From Euglena gracilis (Eukaryota; Euglenida; Euglenophyceae; Euglenales): a stretch of DNA of 64,000 nucleotides. Location: positions 26,830,541 to 26,894,540 of the forward strand of contig CP154957.1 in assembly GCA_039621445.1 (NCBI GenBank), read 5' to 3'. Positions 32,397-42,634 of this stretch are shown piece by piece. The translations under genes and the position numbers were made by a program. Every line of letters begins with the position of its first letter. Position 1 is the first letter of the stretch. Below the pieces are notes generated by a model. That model was not told the DNA's origin. It saw only the letters and a program-made list of their open reading frames with translations, and did not search any database.

Positions 32397-32739
32397 GCTT
32401 GAATTTGTGCTGGTTTCCCTCACGACCCAACATCAGCATGCCATCGTTTTTCTTTTTGCATGCACCATCCAATTCATGGTTTCCTCTGCCTCACGCAATT
32501 TTGAACCCTCCCCTGAGAAATTTAACCCCCCACGTGGTTTTCTGCACACTGACTGCCTGGACCTCGGAGTGGTCCGGGAGCTCGGTGGGACACCATCTGG
32601 GCGAGGGTGTTATCCGCAGTTCGGGGGGGTAGAACACCAATGGGTTGTCAGGTTTATTCGGGAATTGGAAAACAGAACATCATGGAGGTTGGGATTATTG
32701 GGAAAATTCCGCGGCTTGTGGTAATCCGAAACGTTCATT

Positions 32740-33010
32740 CCAGGCCTCCCCATGGGTTTTGATATAACCCCAGCCACCCTGTGGAGTCCAACCCGTCAAA
32801 ATGCCGCATAACCCCAACCAACCCATTACTCCACCTGCTGAACTTTTGGGAGCTGGGGTCCCCACGGCCAGCCAGATACCAGCCAGACCTCCTCCTCCTC
32901 TTTTTTTCACCAGCCACCAGCCAGACCTCCTCCTCCTCTTTTCTCTCAGCCACCAGCCACGGCTAGCCGCGGCTGGCCGCGGCTGGGGCGCCTCCTCCTT
33001 TTTTTTTAGT
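32740..33010 (+). repeat. CCAGCCAGACCTCCTCC cluster and minisatellite outlier
   Basis: A first unit of the 'AACCACCCTGTGG' minisatellite (32770-32860), then GCCAGACCTCCTCCTCC and T-rich blocks with CGGCTAGCCGCGGCTGG. It matches 34205-34390 in the same orientation. Confidence 0.6.
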
Positions 33011-33159
33011 ACCTTCCGTAGAGCGCCAAAATTGTAGTATGGAAATGTCACCGGGGCCCAACCTCGTCGTTTTTTAGTACGCTCGGTGGCTGACGCCAGG
33101 TTTAATCACAACATCTCCGCTGGCGAGTCAACGGCGAGCAGTAGGAACCGCGGTCCATG

Positions 33160-34135
33160 GAACCAGAATTGCTGCGCAAGCAGAAAGTATTTTTCAGGGG
33201 AATAAACATTTCTTAAACATATTTCACGGCAGCAGGATTTGACTACGCCGGAAAGAACCAGGAGGCGGGGGGGTTGGTTGCCCCCCTCCACCGGACCCAC
33301 CACAGCATTTTCACCATTTTCTGGGTGGAGACAATTTTGAGCAACGAAATGACTCCGCCGGTAGACGGAGGGGGGCAGAGAAAAAAACAACCAAGCAGCA
33401 CGGAAAAGCCCCCCAAACAACACAAACTTTGCAAAAAAAAAAAAACGCAAACAAAACGCTTTTGTGCCCCCCCCCCCCTTTCCAAGAGAACCGCACCCAA
33501 ACAACTCCTTCCTGAGAGAAGTGGCCCAAAACTGCCCACGACCTTTGGCCAAAAACTGGCCACCACATCTGGCCCAAAACTGGCCACCAAAATCTGGCCA
33601 TGACCTGTGGCCCAAAACTGGCCCTGTGGCCCAAAACTGGCCACAACCTTTGGCCCAAAGCCACCACATCTGGCCCAAAACTGGCCAGCACATCTTGCCC
33701 AAAACTGGGCATCACATCTGGCCCAAAACTGGCCAGCACATCTGGCCCAAAACTGGCCATGACCTGTGGCCCAAAACTGACGAACACATCTGGCACAAAA
33801 CTGGCCAGCACACCTGGCCCAAAAATGGCCACAAGAAGTGAATCAAACCATTGAAAAGTAAACCAGAATACAATGACATTACAAAAAAAATGGACAGACA
33901 AAAACCTTCGACTTTTAGGCACAGTAACAGGAATCAGAAAACACACAAGATAGACATTCCCAACATAATGTAGCAGTTCGTCCAGCTCCAGCAAACTCCT
34001 TCCAATAAGTTCATTCACCTCAAGCCACCTGTGCACAGCACTTAGTGTACTCAGCACCATATCATCATCTCCAACAGCGCCTTTGCCCAGGTCAAATGAC
34101 TCTGTACTGCAGGTCTGATATTTTCTGACCTGCAA
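33160..34135 (-). repeat. Dispersed element 'GGCCAG', copy 2 (inverted)
   Basis: The minus strand begins with an open frame (about 34135-33860: VHRWLEVNELIGRSLLELDE, VCFLIPVTVP) and runs into about 15 units of GGCCAGTTTTGGGCCAGATG (33835-33515). CTTCTCTCAGGAAGGAGTTG, GGTGGGTCCGGTGGAG and TTTAAGAAATGTTTATTCC follow. The frame stays open through the array (VLASFGPDV repeats) because the unit is a multiple of three. Confidence 0.65.
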
Positions 34136-34204
34136 TGAAAATGTGAAGTTGTGCAGAAAACACCCTGAATCAGGACTTGCCCGGATCGCGGGGCTTTTTT
34201 CTGG

Positions 34205-34395
34205 TTTCCCATCGCGGCAAGCCAGACCTCCTCCTCCTCTTTCAGATCCTCAACACTGAATCCAGCCAGACCTCCTCCTCCTCTGAATCCCCCCAGCCAG
34301 CCGTGGCTGGCCATGGCTGGCCAGACCTCCTCCTTTTTTTTGCCAGCCAGCCAGCCGCGGCTAGCCGCGGCTAGCCAGATACCCCAGCTCCTTGG
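34205..34395 (+). repeat. CCAGACCTCCTCC / GGCTAGCCGCGG cluster
   Basis: Three GCCAGACCTCCTCCTCC blocks and CCAGCCGCGGCTAGCCGCGG. A copy of the pattern is at 32880-33010 and an inverted trace at 27060-27140. Confidence 0.6.
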
Positions 34396-34635
34396 TAAAC
34401 CCAACACCCCGTGGTCTTCGACACATCACTGCCAGAAATCCAATGCACCAAATATCCGCATAACCAGGACCCCCCCCCCCTGGTGTTTCTCCCGACCCAT
34501 TACATTCCCCCCCCCCTTGTCCTTGACACGCCTTGTCCATGTCAACCGCACTTTTCCCGTACCTAAAAAGAGTAAAGTATTTTTGACACACTTCATGCTC
34601 TGGAGCTAATTGGTTGCCATTTTCTGCACAGAACC

Positions 34636-34809
34636 ATGGCTTTGAAATTATCTTCTTTTGAGGTTGGTGATTTAGTGAGATATGAGCGCTCCAATGGAGT
34701 TATTGTTGATGCAGTGGTGATTGGGCCCTCAAACCGAGGTCCAGATTACCTGGCCATCATTTTGCTGCATGTTTTGTGGTACGGTTCCCATGACACGGCG
34801 TGTCCATGA
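34636..34809 (+). CDS. Small ORF / first exon with SH3- or Tudor-like beta-barrel pattern
   Basis: 57 codons from ATG at 34636 to TGA. The pattern FEVGDLVRYERSNGVIVDAV then VIGPSNRGPDYLAI looks like a KOW/SH3/Tudor-type small barrel (hydrophobic, GD, aromatic, basic, AVV, GP, Y.I). I cannot name a family. TTGCCATTTTCTGCACAG ends 5 bases before the ATG and could be a spliced-leader acceptor. The last residues (SHDTACP) run into a repeat, so the true exon probably ends near LLHVLW and continues elsewhere. Direct repeats TGTCCATGTCAACCGCACTTT (34545, with a variant at 34800-34845) flank it. Confidence 0.45.
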   Translation: MALKLSSFEVGDLVRYERSNGVIVDAVVIGPSNRGPDYLAIILLHVLWYGSHDTACP

Positions 34810-34859
34810 CACCCCCCCCCCGTGTCAACCGCACTTTCCCCGTACTTTGGCGTGTTAAG

Positions 34860-36690
34860 GACAAGGGGGGGGGGAATGTACCAGTATTCCACAAAACGCA
34901 TTTCCGGATGCTCTTATCCTTATGGTGCACTACGCACCAACTGCCCGGACCACCCACCCCTCGTGGTGTGCAACCTCAGCTATCGGCCCATCCCAACCTT
35001 CACTTAGTCTGCTACCCACCATCTTTCTGGATGCCACTATTTTTCTTGATGCCACAACCACCCTGTGGTGTTTTACCCTGTAATTTTCCGGGTCAAATTC
35101 ACGTTCAAATACATCAAATTTCACGTCATTTCAGCCCCCCATGTTGTTCCACCTTTCCAACCCCCGAGTAAATCCACCCACCGAGTTTTCGCCCCCAAGC
35201 ACCTCGTGCCCTCCAGGCTTCTGGACCACCCCAAATACTCCCTGTTTTCCAACCCACCGTACTTCCAGGCCTTGCTCAACCTCCCTGTGATGTTTCTTCC
35301 CATCGAATTTCGAAACAACCCCAACCGCCCCGTGGTGTCCAACCCAACAAACTTCCAGACCCCAAGCAACAACCCCAAGCAACCCGTAGTGTTCTACTCA
35401 CCGCACGCCTGTACAATATAACCCTCCCCCACGGTGTTGTACATGCCGACTGCCCAGAAACCCCCAACGTTCTGCCCTTAATTTCCGGACCGTCCCAACC
35501 ACCCTGTGGTGTTACCCACTGAATTTCTGGATTTCCACATCACCCCATGGTGTGTCTTCACTTCGAATTATTTGATAATAGCAATCACTCATTGATGTTC
35601 CACACACCCATCTTCCTGAATTTCTGCAGAAAAGACACCCAAAATTCCAAAATTTTCGCATAAGAAACACTCCTTCGAGGTGTTTCCCCCCACCCAATTG
35701 CCAGTGTCTTGCCAACTGAACTGCCACACCACCCCCCATAGTCTCTTGGCATCTAAGTCACCTTCCCTCTGGACCGCCACCACCACTCCATGGTGACCAA
35801 CCCGAATTTCTAGACCACCCCAACCACCCTATGGATTTTTACCCATTAAATCTTTGGATAATCCACAACTCACCCCACTTCCCAATAACTTATTGGTGTT
35901 CTACCCTCCCAACTCCCAAATAAACCCATCAACCCTTGACATTGGACCCTCTCAACTCTGGCTTACCTTTTGCCCACATGGTGAGTCACCCATATGACCC
36001 CAATCACCCCGTGCTGTCCGACCCTCTGCGTTTCTGGATCCTTTCGAACAGCCACGATGCTCAATGCATTGTAAATTTCTGGATGAATAATTTCTGGACC
36101 CAAACCACCTCGTGATGTTCAACCTACCGAACTTGTGGAGCCCCCCCATGGTGTCTTATCCCAATTTCGGTACAACCCCACCACCAAATTTCCAACCAAC
36201 CCACGGTTTCCTACCTGCTGAACTTCTCTACAATTTAACCCCCCCCCCCATGGTGTTCCACACACCGACTGCCTGGACTCCCCCCCCAACGTTCTACCCT
36301 CAATTTCCAGACCACCCCAACCACTCCATGGTGTCTTACCATCTGACCTTCCAGATAACCATAACATCCTGAGATGTTTCTACCCTTTAACTCCTGGATG
36401 ACCCAACTGCCCCTTGGTAATCCGCACACTCTTCCAGAAAACTAAATCCACCAAACTACCAATGCCCCACGGTGGTGTCCCCCAAAACCACCAATGTCTT
36501 CCCAATGAAATTTCTTAATTTCCACCACCTTGATGTTCTCGACACCGACTACACAGATCTCATACCCCATCGTGCACACCCTCAGCTCCCGGACCATCCC
36601 AACCACCCCACGGTGTTAACCACCACACCAACCACCCTGTGGTGACCAACCCACCGCACTTCCGGAGTACCGTAAATTTTTGGATAACCA
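34860..36690 (+). repeat. Degenerate minisatellite of about 45-60 bp, C-rich
   Basis: Some 30-40 diverged units on the theme 'CTGGACCACCCCAACCACCC' then 'YGTGGTGTTCTACCCACTGAAYTT'. An outlier unit lies at 32770-32860 and another at 34395-34500. Several frames are open by chance; codon content follows the repeat, not a protein. Confidence 0.8.
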
Positions 36691-37740
36691 TGGCACACTG
36701 ACCTTTCCGATAACCTCACAACGAGTGTTGTTGAGAGTTGACGAGTGTTGACCCCTGAACTGAATATCCCCTGGTGAATTGTAAGCCTGCATGCAGCTTT
36801 TGGTGCAGAAAATCTCCGGCACTGTCTACCATGGTTGGAGAGTGTGATGACAGCAAGGCAAGCGGATCCCAGCAGGTGTGAGTTAAGAGTCTCCATCCGT
36901 TCTTTTTTTTTCCAACTGAATTTCAACCGGCATGTGCAAGTTTTTTTTTGTTGACTCCCTTTTGACGGGTGGCTCATTATCAGATTGGGTGTACCTCTTG
37001 ATTACGGAGCGTGCTGGCCACTCACTCCGGCTTTGAAATCCTGGATCACACCCTGCGGAGTGGACGTGGTCGCCACACACACACACACCCCTCACAGGGA
37101 TGTCGGAAATGTCATACGGCCCCCCCCTTACTTCACACAGCATCGCACGGCTGCGCGCACGGCCCCCACCCCTCCCTAGGCCTGGTTCGTGGTCCATTGA
37201 TAGGGCCGGGACCGGACTGGTACTGCGCATGGCACCTCGGGTGCAATGCGCCTGACCAGGCCTGCCTGTGAGGGTTCGGTGCCCGACAGGAGGTGTTTGC
37301 CTTTCTGAGGGGGACATCAGCTGGCAGTGGTAAAGAGAAAACAGGGCCCGCGCTGCCTTGTTTTTGGGGCCGGTTTTTTTCAGCCCCCCCCTCCCCCACC
37401 CCCGGGAGGGTGACGCAGAGCTCGTTTGTAACGGTCTGCACCACACAGACAAGAGCGGTCGGGGACGAGGGTTGGCAGGGTCGTCACCCCTGACGATGCC
37501 CCACCTGCCAGCCTGGGGCGAAACCGCACAGACACACGCGCCCACACCGACTGACAACACACTTCCCCCACAAGCACACACTCTCGGGTCGGCAAGGAGT
37601 TCCCCCCAAAGAGTTCCCCCAGCAACACCGATTCAGAAAAGCGAAACCAGGGCAGCTGAGAAATATGTGGACAATACGAGCTCGAGCTTTCCTCTGCATG
37701 CCCCCATGCCCCCATGGACCTGATTTTTGGTTGGTTTAGT
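36691..37740. other. No gene recognised
   Basis: A long minus-strand open frame (37581-36883) has no domain I recognise, and plus-strand frames overlap it. TTTTTTTTTCCAACTG at 36902 is a possible pyrimidine tract. I do not call a gene. Confidence 0.3.
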
Positions 37741-37749
37741 TTATTTTGA

Positions 37750-37764
37750 TTTATCCATCCATCC

Positions 37765-37824
<60 letters not shown>

Positions 37825-37825
37825 G

Positions 37826-37866
<41 letters not shown>

Positions 37867-37872
37867 TTATTT
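37750..37872. repeat. (ATCT)n microsatellite
   Basis: About 28 ATCT units with one ATCTGTCT interruption, followed by TTTATTTATTTTTTTCAG. The serial YLSI peptide is an artefact. Confidence 0.97.
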
Positions 37873-38204
37873 ATTTTTTTCAGTTAATTATTTTCTTTCT
37901 ATATTTTTTTTGCAGGCTGCCAGAACCCCGGTTCTAGGGATACCATTGTGCACACCACGACCCCTCCCCACACGGACGGCTGCACATTGGATGCCCTGCC
38001 CCCCCAGCCTGCACCACTGACACCAACCGATCCCCCCCCCTGGCCTTTTGGGTGCTTTTCAACGTGCTCAAACACACCCAAGCCTCTCGAAGCAGGTGAG
38101 CAGTGTTTCTGGAAGAACCAACCTAATATCGCCGAGACGTCTCTCAGCCCCCCCCCACCCCAGCCCTTGGCCTGCCTACATGCCTCCTCCTCTGTTTTCT
38201 ATGT

Positions 38205-38402
38205 CGTCCTCTCTCGGTCCACCGCGGCCGTCGACCTGTTGTTGTTTCTCCCTCGGCCCACCGCGGCCGTCGACCTGTCGTTGTTCTCTCTCGGTCCACC
38301 GCGGCCGTCGATTTGTCGTTGTTCTCTCTCGGTCCGCCGCGGCCGTCGACCTGTCGTTGCTCTCCCTCGGTCCACTGTGGCCGTCGTCCTCTTGTCTGTT
38401 CT
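38205..38402 (+). repeat. 38-39-bp minisatellite, five units
   Basis: Unit CTCTCGGTCCACCGCGGCCG TCGACCTGTCGTTGTTCT with small changes. All plus frames stay open. Confidence 0.9.
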
Positions 38403-39239
38403 CACCCCGCCATCAACCCCGGAGCTCCTCTCGGGCCCCAGCGGCCTTATTGAACCCCACACAATTTATTGTGCCGGCCCATGCCATCATCTCTGTCTCC
38501 CCCCCTTCTGTTCGTTCTCTGTCATGCTGCCGCCAGCATCCTTCTGAGTCCGTGAGATTCCATCCGCTTTCTGGTTCTGCAATCTGATCAAATTGGAAAT
38601 AACCTCCCTATGATGGACTGTCAAGGGGTGGCGCTGGATTTTATACCCACCAACCCCACCCCCAATGGCTTTTGATGCCCAGCAGCTGGTTGGTGGCCCT
38701 GTTTTCCTTCTCGCCCCATTTCACCAGCACCACTCTCAGCCATGTCTTACCCTCACAGAGACCCAGGATGGCGTTGGTGGATAGTATTCGGGGGGGAGGG
38801 TAACGGGCACTCAACTGTAAGAGGCCGTCAGTCGTGTGAGGATCAGGGCCGCAGGGTTGGTACCCCTAATGCTGAACACCCAGCAAACTGTACCTCCACG
38901 GCACCAGCTGTGGATCCATATTTGGACCTTCCCAGTGCCCCCATGAGGAAACCACCTTCTGCAACCCCCTCATCCGCCCACTCCACACCCCGCCCCCGGG
39001 TCCTGCAATGCCAACCCCAGCCTGCCAGCCAGCTGAACGATCCCCGGCAGCAGCCACTTGCCCCCCCCCCCTGGAGGGTGGACCAGCGGCCCCCAGCACC
39101 CACTCACTCCCACCACCCCACCCTGTACCACGCTCATCATGGAGCGGCATCCGGGCCCCAGGTAGGCCCCTTGGAGGCAGGGCCATAGTGGTCCTGTCGA
39201 CCTTGGGCATTGCAGTGAAGTGGGGCGGCGCACCTCGAG
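38403..39239. other. No gene recognised
   Basis: GC-rich sequence with several overlapping open frames on both strands (38742-39188 plus, 39282-38866 minus) and no recognisable domain. Confidence 0.3.
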
Positions 39240-39322
39240 GCCGGGGGGAAATGGCCAGCAGTGGAGACTGCGGCAGCACCATGGGGAGGGACAGGCCCGC
39301 CCGGGCTCACCGAGGGAGAGAT
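39240..39322 (-). repeat. Copy of LINE family 1 5' leader
   Basis: On the minus strand this reads SVSPGGPVPPHGAAAVSTAG, matching VSSGGPVPPLGAAAVSTAG at 41387-41445 on the plus strand. It lies directly against the left arm of the palindrome. Confidence 0.6.
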
Positions 39323-39857
39323 CCTTGGTGGCGTCTCCCGCGGATCATAGCCCAGCGCAAACGCCGCTGACGTGTGGGCCAGCCTGCTGGTGCTGCAGGG
39401 GCGTTGGAGGGATGGGGCTTCCCTCCGGGGGGAGGAGCAGGGAGACTCGCCCAGGCTCGCTGGGGGCGGGAGCCTTGGCGGCATCACCCCCAGGTCATTG
39501 CCTTTGCTGCTCACAGGTTGGGCGCATCTCGGAATGGGGGCGTCCCCCTCAGGGGGCCCTGGGCGGCGGGCGGGATGGGGCGCCTCTTGACACATGGGAG
39601 GCACAGGGGCGTCCCCCTGGCCTTGGAAGTTGGGATTAGGATTAGGATTAGAAGCGCCCAATCCGTCAGCAGCAAAGGCAATGACCTGGGGGTGATGCCG
39701 CCAAGGCTCCCGCCCCCAGAGAGCCTGGGCGAGCCTCCCTGCTCCTCCCCCCCGGAGGGCAGCCCCATCCCTCCAACGCCCCCACAGCACCAGCAGGCTG
39801 GCCCACACGTCAGCGGCGTTTGCGCTGGGCTATGATCCGCGGGAGACGCCACCAAGG
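39323..39857. mobile_element. Fold-back element with 203-bp arms
   Basis: Arms 39323-39525 (starting CCTTGGTGGCGTCTCCCGCG) and 39654-39857 are near-perfect reverse complements around a 128-bp spacer that contains GGATTA repeats. Both strands therefore give almost the same open frames (GACGP...AAFALGYDPR). Confidence 0.85.
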
Positions 39858-39944
39858 TTCGGCAAATTTCGAAATTTTGGGAATTTTTCATTTCAATTGA
39901 AAAATTTGAAAAATTCGAATTTTTCGAAAAAATTTTTTTTTTTT

Positions 39945-40195
39945 AGGCACGGCTTGGCACGGCTCGGCACGGCTCGGCACGGCTCGGCACGGCTCGGCAC
40001 GGCTCGGCACGGCTCGGCACGGCTCGGCACGGCTCGGCACGGCTCGGCACGGCTCGGCACGGCTCGCACGTGTCTCGCGCGTGTCGTGCCCGCGCGTCGC
40101 CCGTGCGAGCGCGTCGCCCGTGTCGGCGTGCTGTTCTTTGCCGTCGGGACGGGTCACCGCGAGCCGTTGCACCCGCCTGTCACTGTTTGGTTTCA
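39945..40195 (-). mobile_element. LINE family 1 solo 3' tail
   Basis: On the minus strand the 3' module (40192-40066) is followed by about 11 GAGCCGTGCC decamers (40066-39949) and then CTAAAAAAAAAAAA. No LINE coding sequence precedes it: upstream is GAAATTTTCGAAGTGAAACC. It is an extreme 5' truncation or a SINE of the same tail type. Confidence 0.65.
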
Positions 40196-40344
40196 CTTCG
40201 AAAATTTCGAAAATTTCAAAAATCGCGGAACGCGAATCTGGGTATTCCTAATTCATCAGAAATTGCTTTTTGTGAACTGTGCAGACAACTCTGAGATGCC
40301 AGCGGAATGCAGGAGCATATGGTGAATTTGCCAATTCTTTCAGT

Positions 40345-40860
40345 GAATGTACATTTTTCTCTGTTGCAGATCTCACGGCAAGAAATTACTCAAGTCTATC
40401 ACGCTTGAGATGAACTTATTGGAAGGAGGTTGGTAATATGGACCTGAGCATGTCCCTGCTAAACTGCTCAGTTTGTATTACGACGAACAACGTGTCTGTT
40501 TTCTGGTTCCTGTTGCTGTTCCTTTTTGCTTTTCAATGGCAAAGAACTGGCCAGTTTTGGGCCAGATTTGGTGGCCAGTTTTCGGCCATATGTGCTGGCC
40601 AGTTTTGGGCAGAAGTGCTGGCCAGTTTTGGGCCACATGCTGGCCAGTTTCGGGCCAGATTGGTGGCCAGTTTTGGGCCACAGTTTTGGGCAGAAGTGCT
40701 GGCCAGTTTTGGGCCAGATTGGTGGCCAGTTTTGGGCCACACGTGCTGGCCACTTTTGGGCAGGCTGGCCAGTTTTGGGCCACATGCTGGCCAGTTTTGG
40801 GCCACATGCTGGCCAGTTTTGGGCCAGATATAGAGAATGTTGGGGTACGGGCCAAATTTT
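40345..40860 (+). repeat. Dispersed element 'GGCCAG', copy 3
   Basis: AACTTATTGGAAGGAGGTTGG and GGACCTGAGCATGTCCCTGC then TAAACTGCTC, followed by TTTTCTGGTTCCTGTTGCTG and about 12 GGCCAGTTTTGGGCCA(GAT) units (40548-40830). Confidence 0.65.
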
Positions 40861-41356
40861 CCCAGCCCTTTTTTGGAAATCCTGCCTCAAAATTTTCAAA
40901 ATCACCCTTTTTCCATCATCTTGCAAACAAAACCTGCCAATTTTTCTGGGATTGGCACCAATTTTTTCGGCTTTAAGTCCCCCCCCCCCGGTACGGGGTG
41001 GGTCTGGGGGACGGGGTTGGTTTTTTGTTCATTTCATCGGGAGGGTTTCTGCCGACTGAGGTGGACTCCTGCAACAGCCGGGGGGCCGGCAACATAAAAT
41101 CTTTTTTTTGTCACCGACGGGATACTCCGCAGACGGAAGGCAAAATTCATCTGAAATACATCTGGATGGTGTTTTTCTGTCTTCGAGTACCTTGAAAATG
41201 CCGTTATCCTTGGAAGGACTTTGGCCGGCGGCGAAAAAAACACGTCCCCGTTGCAGTGCTTCACCCTGTGGAATTTTTGGAAATTTTCCTCACGAAAAAT
41301 TCGAATAATTCAACCTTGAAAAATTCGAATTATTCGACGCGGAAAAATACGCCGAA

Positions 41357-42183
41357 CCCTGGACGCTACCAAGGATCTCTCCCTCGGTGAGCTCGGGCGG
41401 GCCTGTCCCTCCCCTTGGTGCTGCCGCAGTCTCCACTGCCGGCCTATCCTCCACCCCTTTCCCAAGATGCGCCCAACCTGTGAGGACGAGCTGCCAACCC
41501 GCCCCATCGGCTGCTCCCCTTTCCAGCCCCGTCCCAACGTTCCATCCTCACATCCACAGCAGCTTCGTGTGTCAATTGTCACCATTTTACGACCAAGGGT
41601 CTTGGACACGTGACCTTTGTGAGGATGGAGATGTCGAGCCAAATCCAGGCCCAACTTCACCTCCAGATCCCGGGGCGGCTTTCTTGGCAATGAATCAAAC
41701 GGCTGCTGTCATCAACCTGGCTCCTCTCCCACCGTCCGCCGCCTCCTCCGCCTCTGCACCAGCAAGACCAAATCCTCAAGCACGCAAGCGGAGGGCCGAG
41801 CGTGCTCCAGATTCCTCTGATTCTGAAGAAGAGGGCCCAGGTGTTTTCCATTTCCCGTTTCCCCACTGTTGCAAGTCCTTCCGACATGGCTTTCAAGGCT
41901 GGAATACAAAGCGGCTCGCCACAAATCATGTGGCCATGGTTCACGTTGTTGTTGGTGAAATTCCATCATCCGTGTGGCTCCAAGAAGCGCAACGCTGGGT
42001 TTGTGGCCATTGCCTAAGAATGCTGCCGGAGCGGAAAAGGTGTGTGGGGGAGAACTGCTTTCGTGTCAGAGCAGACTCCACCCCAAGCCGCTTGCCACCA
42101 CCGAGCCATCCTCCTGCAGTCCAGGCGGCCTCATCATCATCACGTAACCCCGCACCACCATGTTCCTCCTTGGACTTACCAAA
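41357..42183 (+). CDS. LINE family 1 ORF, N-terminal part with 2A motif and zinc fingers
   Basis: Open frame read from about 41387 (no convincing ATG; leader VSSGGPVPPLGAAAVSTAG). At 41630-41653 it reads DVEPNPGP in the context CEDG-DVEPNPGP-TSPP, the full DxExNPGP consensus of ribosome-skipping 2A sequences. These occur at the N-terminus of several non-LTR retrotransposons. Downstream are a His/Cys-rich finger (FPHCCKSF...NHVAMVH) and a CxxC...CxxxxC finger (CGHCLRMLPERKRCVGENC), presumably nucleic-acid binding. The frame then meets a G-run insertion at 42184. The next block continues at 42635. Confidence 0.75.
41630..41653 (+). other. 2A ribosome-skipping motif DVEPNPGP
   Basis: Codons GAT GTC GAG CCA AAT CCA GGC CCA. 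In known 2A peptides the ribosome fails to form the Gly-Pro bond between the last two residues and resumes, releasing the upstream peptide. All consensus positions (D, E, N, P, G, P) are present. Confidence 0.85.
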
Positions 42184-42634
42184 GGAGGCTAGGCACAGCG
42201 GGGGGGGGGGCTGGGGGGCGAGCGGCCGCGCGGGCGGCCGCGCGGGGGGGGGGGGGGGGAGGGGGGTCCGAGGGCAGCCACGCGGGCGGAACGCATCCTA
42301 AAATCGGTGATTTTCGGGTCCAAAAAGCGGTCATTTTTTTTTGCCATTTTTGGGCCATTTTTGACCAAAAAAGTGCTTTTTTGGCCGCGCACAGAGCGCG
42401 CGGCCCCCAAAGTTGCCATTTTGTGCCCGAAAATGGTCATTTTTGGTCATTTTTGGGCCTCAAAAAATTGCGATTTTTTCACCAAAATTTTTTTCCTTGG
42501 CTATGCTAGGCATAGCGGGGGGTCCAGGGGGGGGCCGCGGCCGCGCGGGCGGCCACGGCAGGGGCGCGCCACGCAGGGGGGGGGGGGGGGGGAGGGGGGG
42601 TCCCGGACCCCCCCAAGCGGCGCACCTAGCCTCC
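42184..42634 (+). mobile_element. 451-bp inverted-repeat insertion (or intron) inside the LINE ORF
   Basis: Ends GGAGGCTAGG and CCTAGCCTCC (perfect 10-bp inverted repeat), flanked by AAA on both sides. Removing it with one AAA joins SSLDLP to NAAMATAVHDIL in frame, matching SLDTQNAAMAGAINEIL in the 24.9-kb copy, which lacks the insert. Inside are two GCGGCCGCGCGGGCGGCC blocks (42220 and 42537 regions), long G runs, and a TTTTTGGGCCATTTTTG-type core. Confidence 0.75.

Noticed and set aside
33311-33841. VLASFGPDV repeat protein
   Set aside because: The repeat part is the GGCCAGTTTTGGGCC minisatellite; only the 5' part might once have coded.
36883-37581. 232-codon minus-strand open frame
   Set aside because: No domain, and equally open frames on the other strand, so GC-rich chance is the likelier cause.
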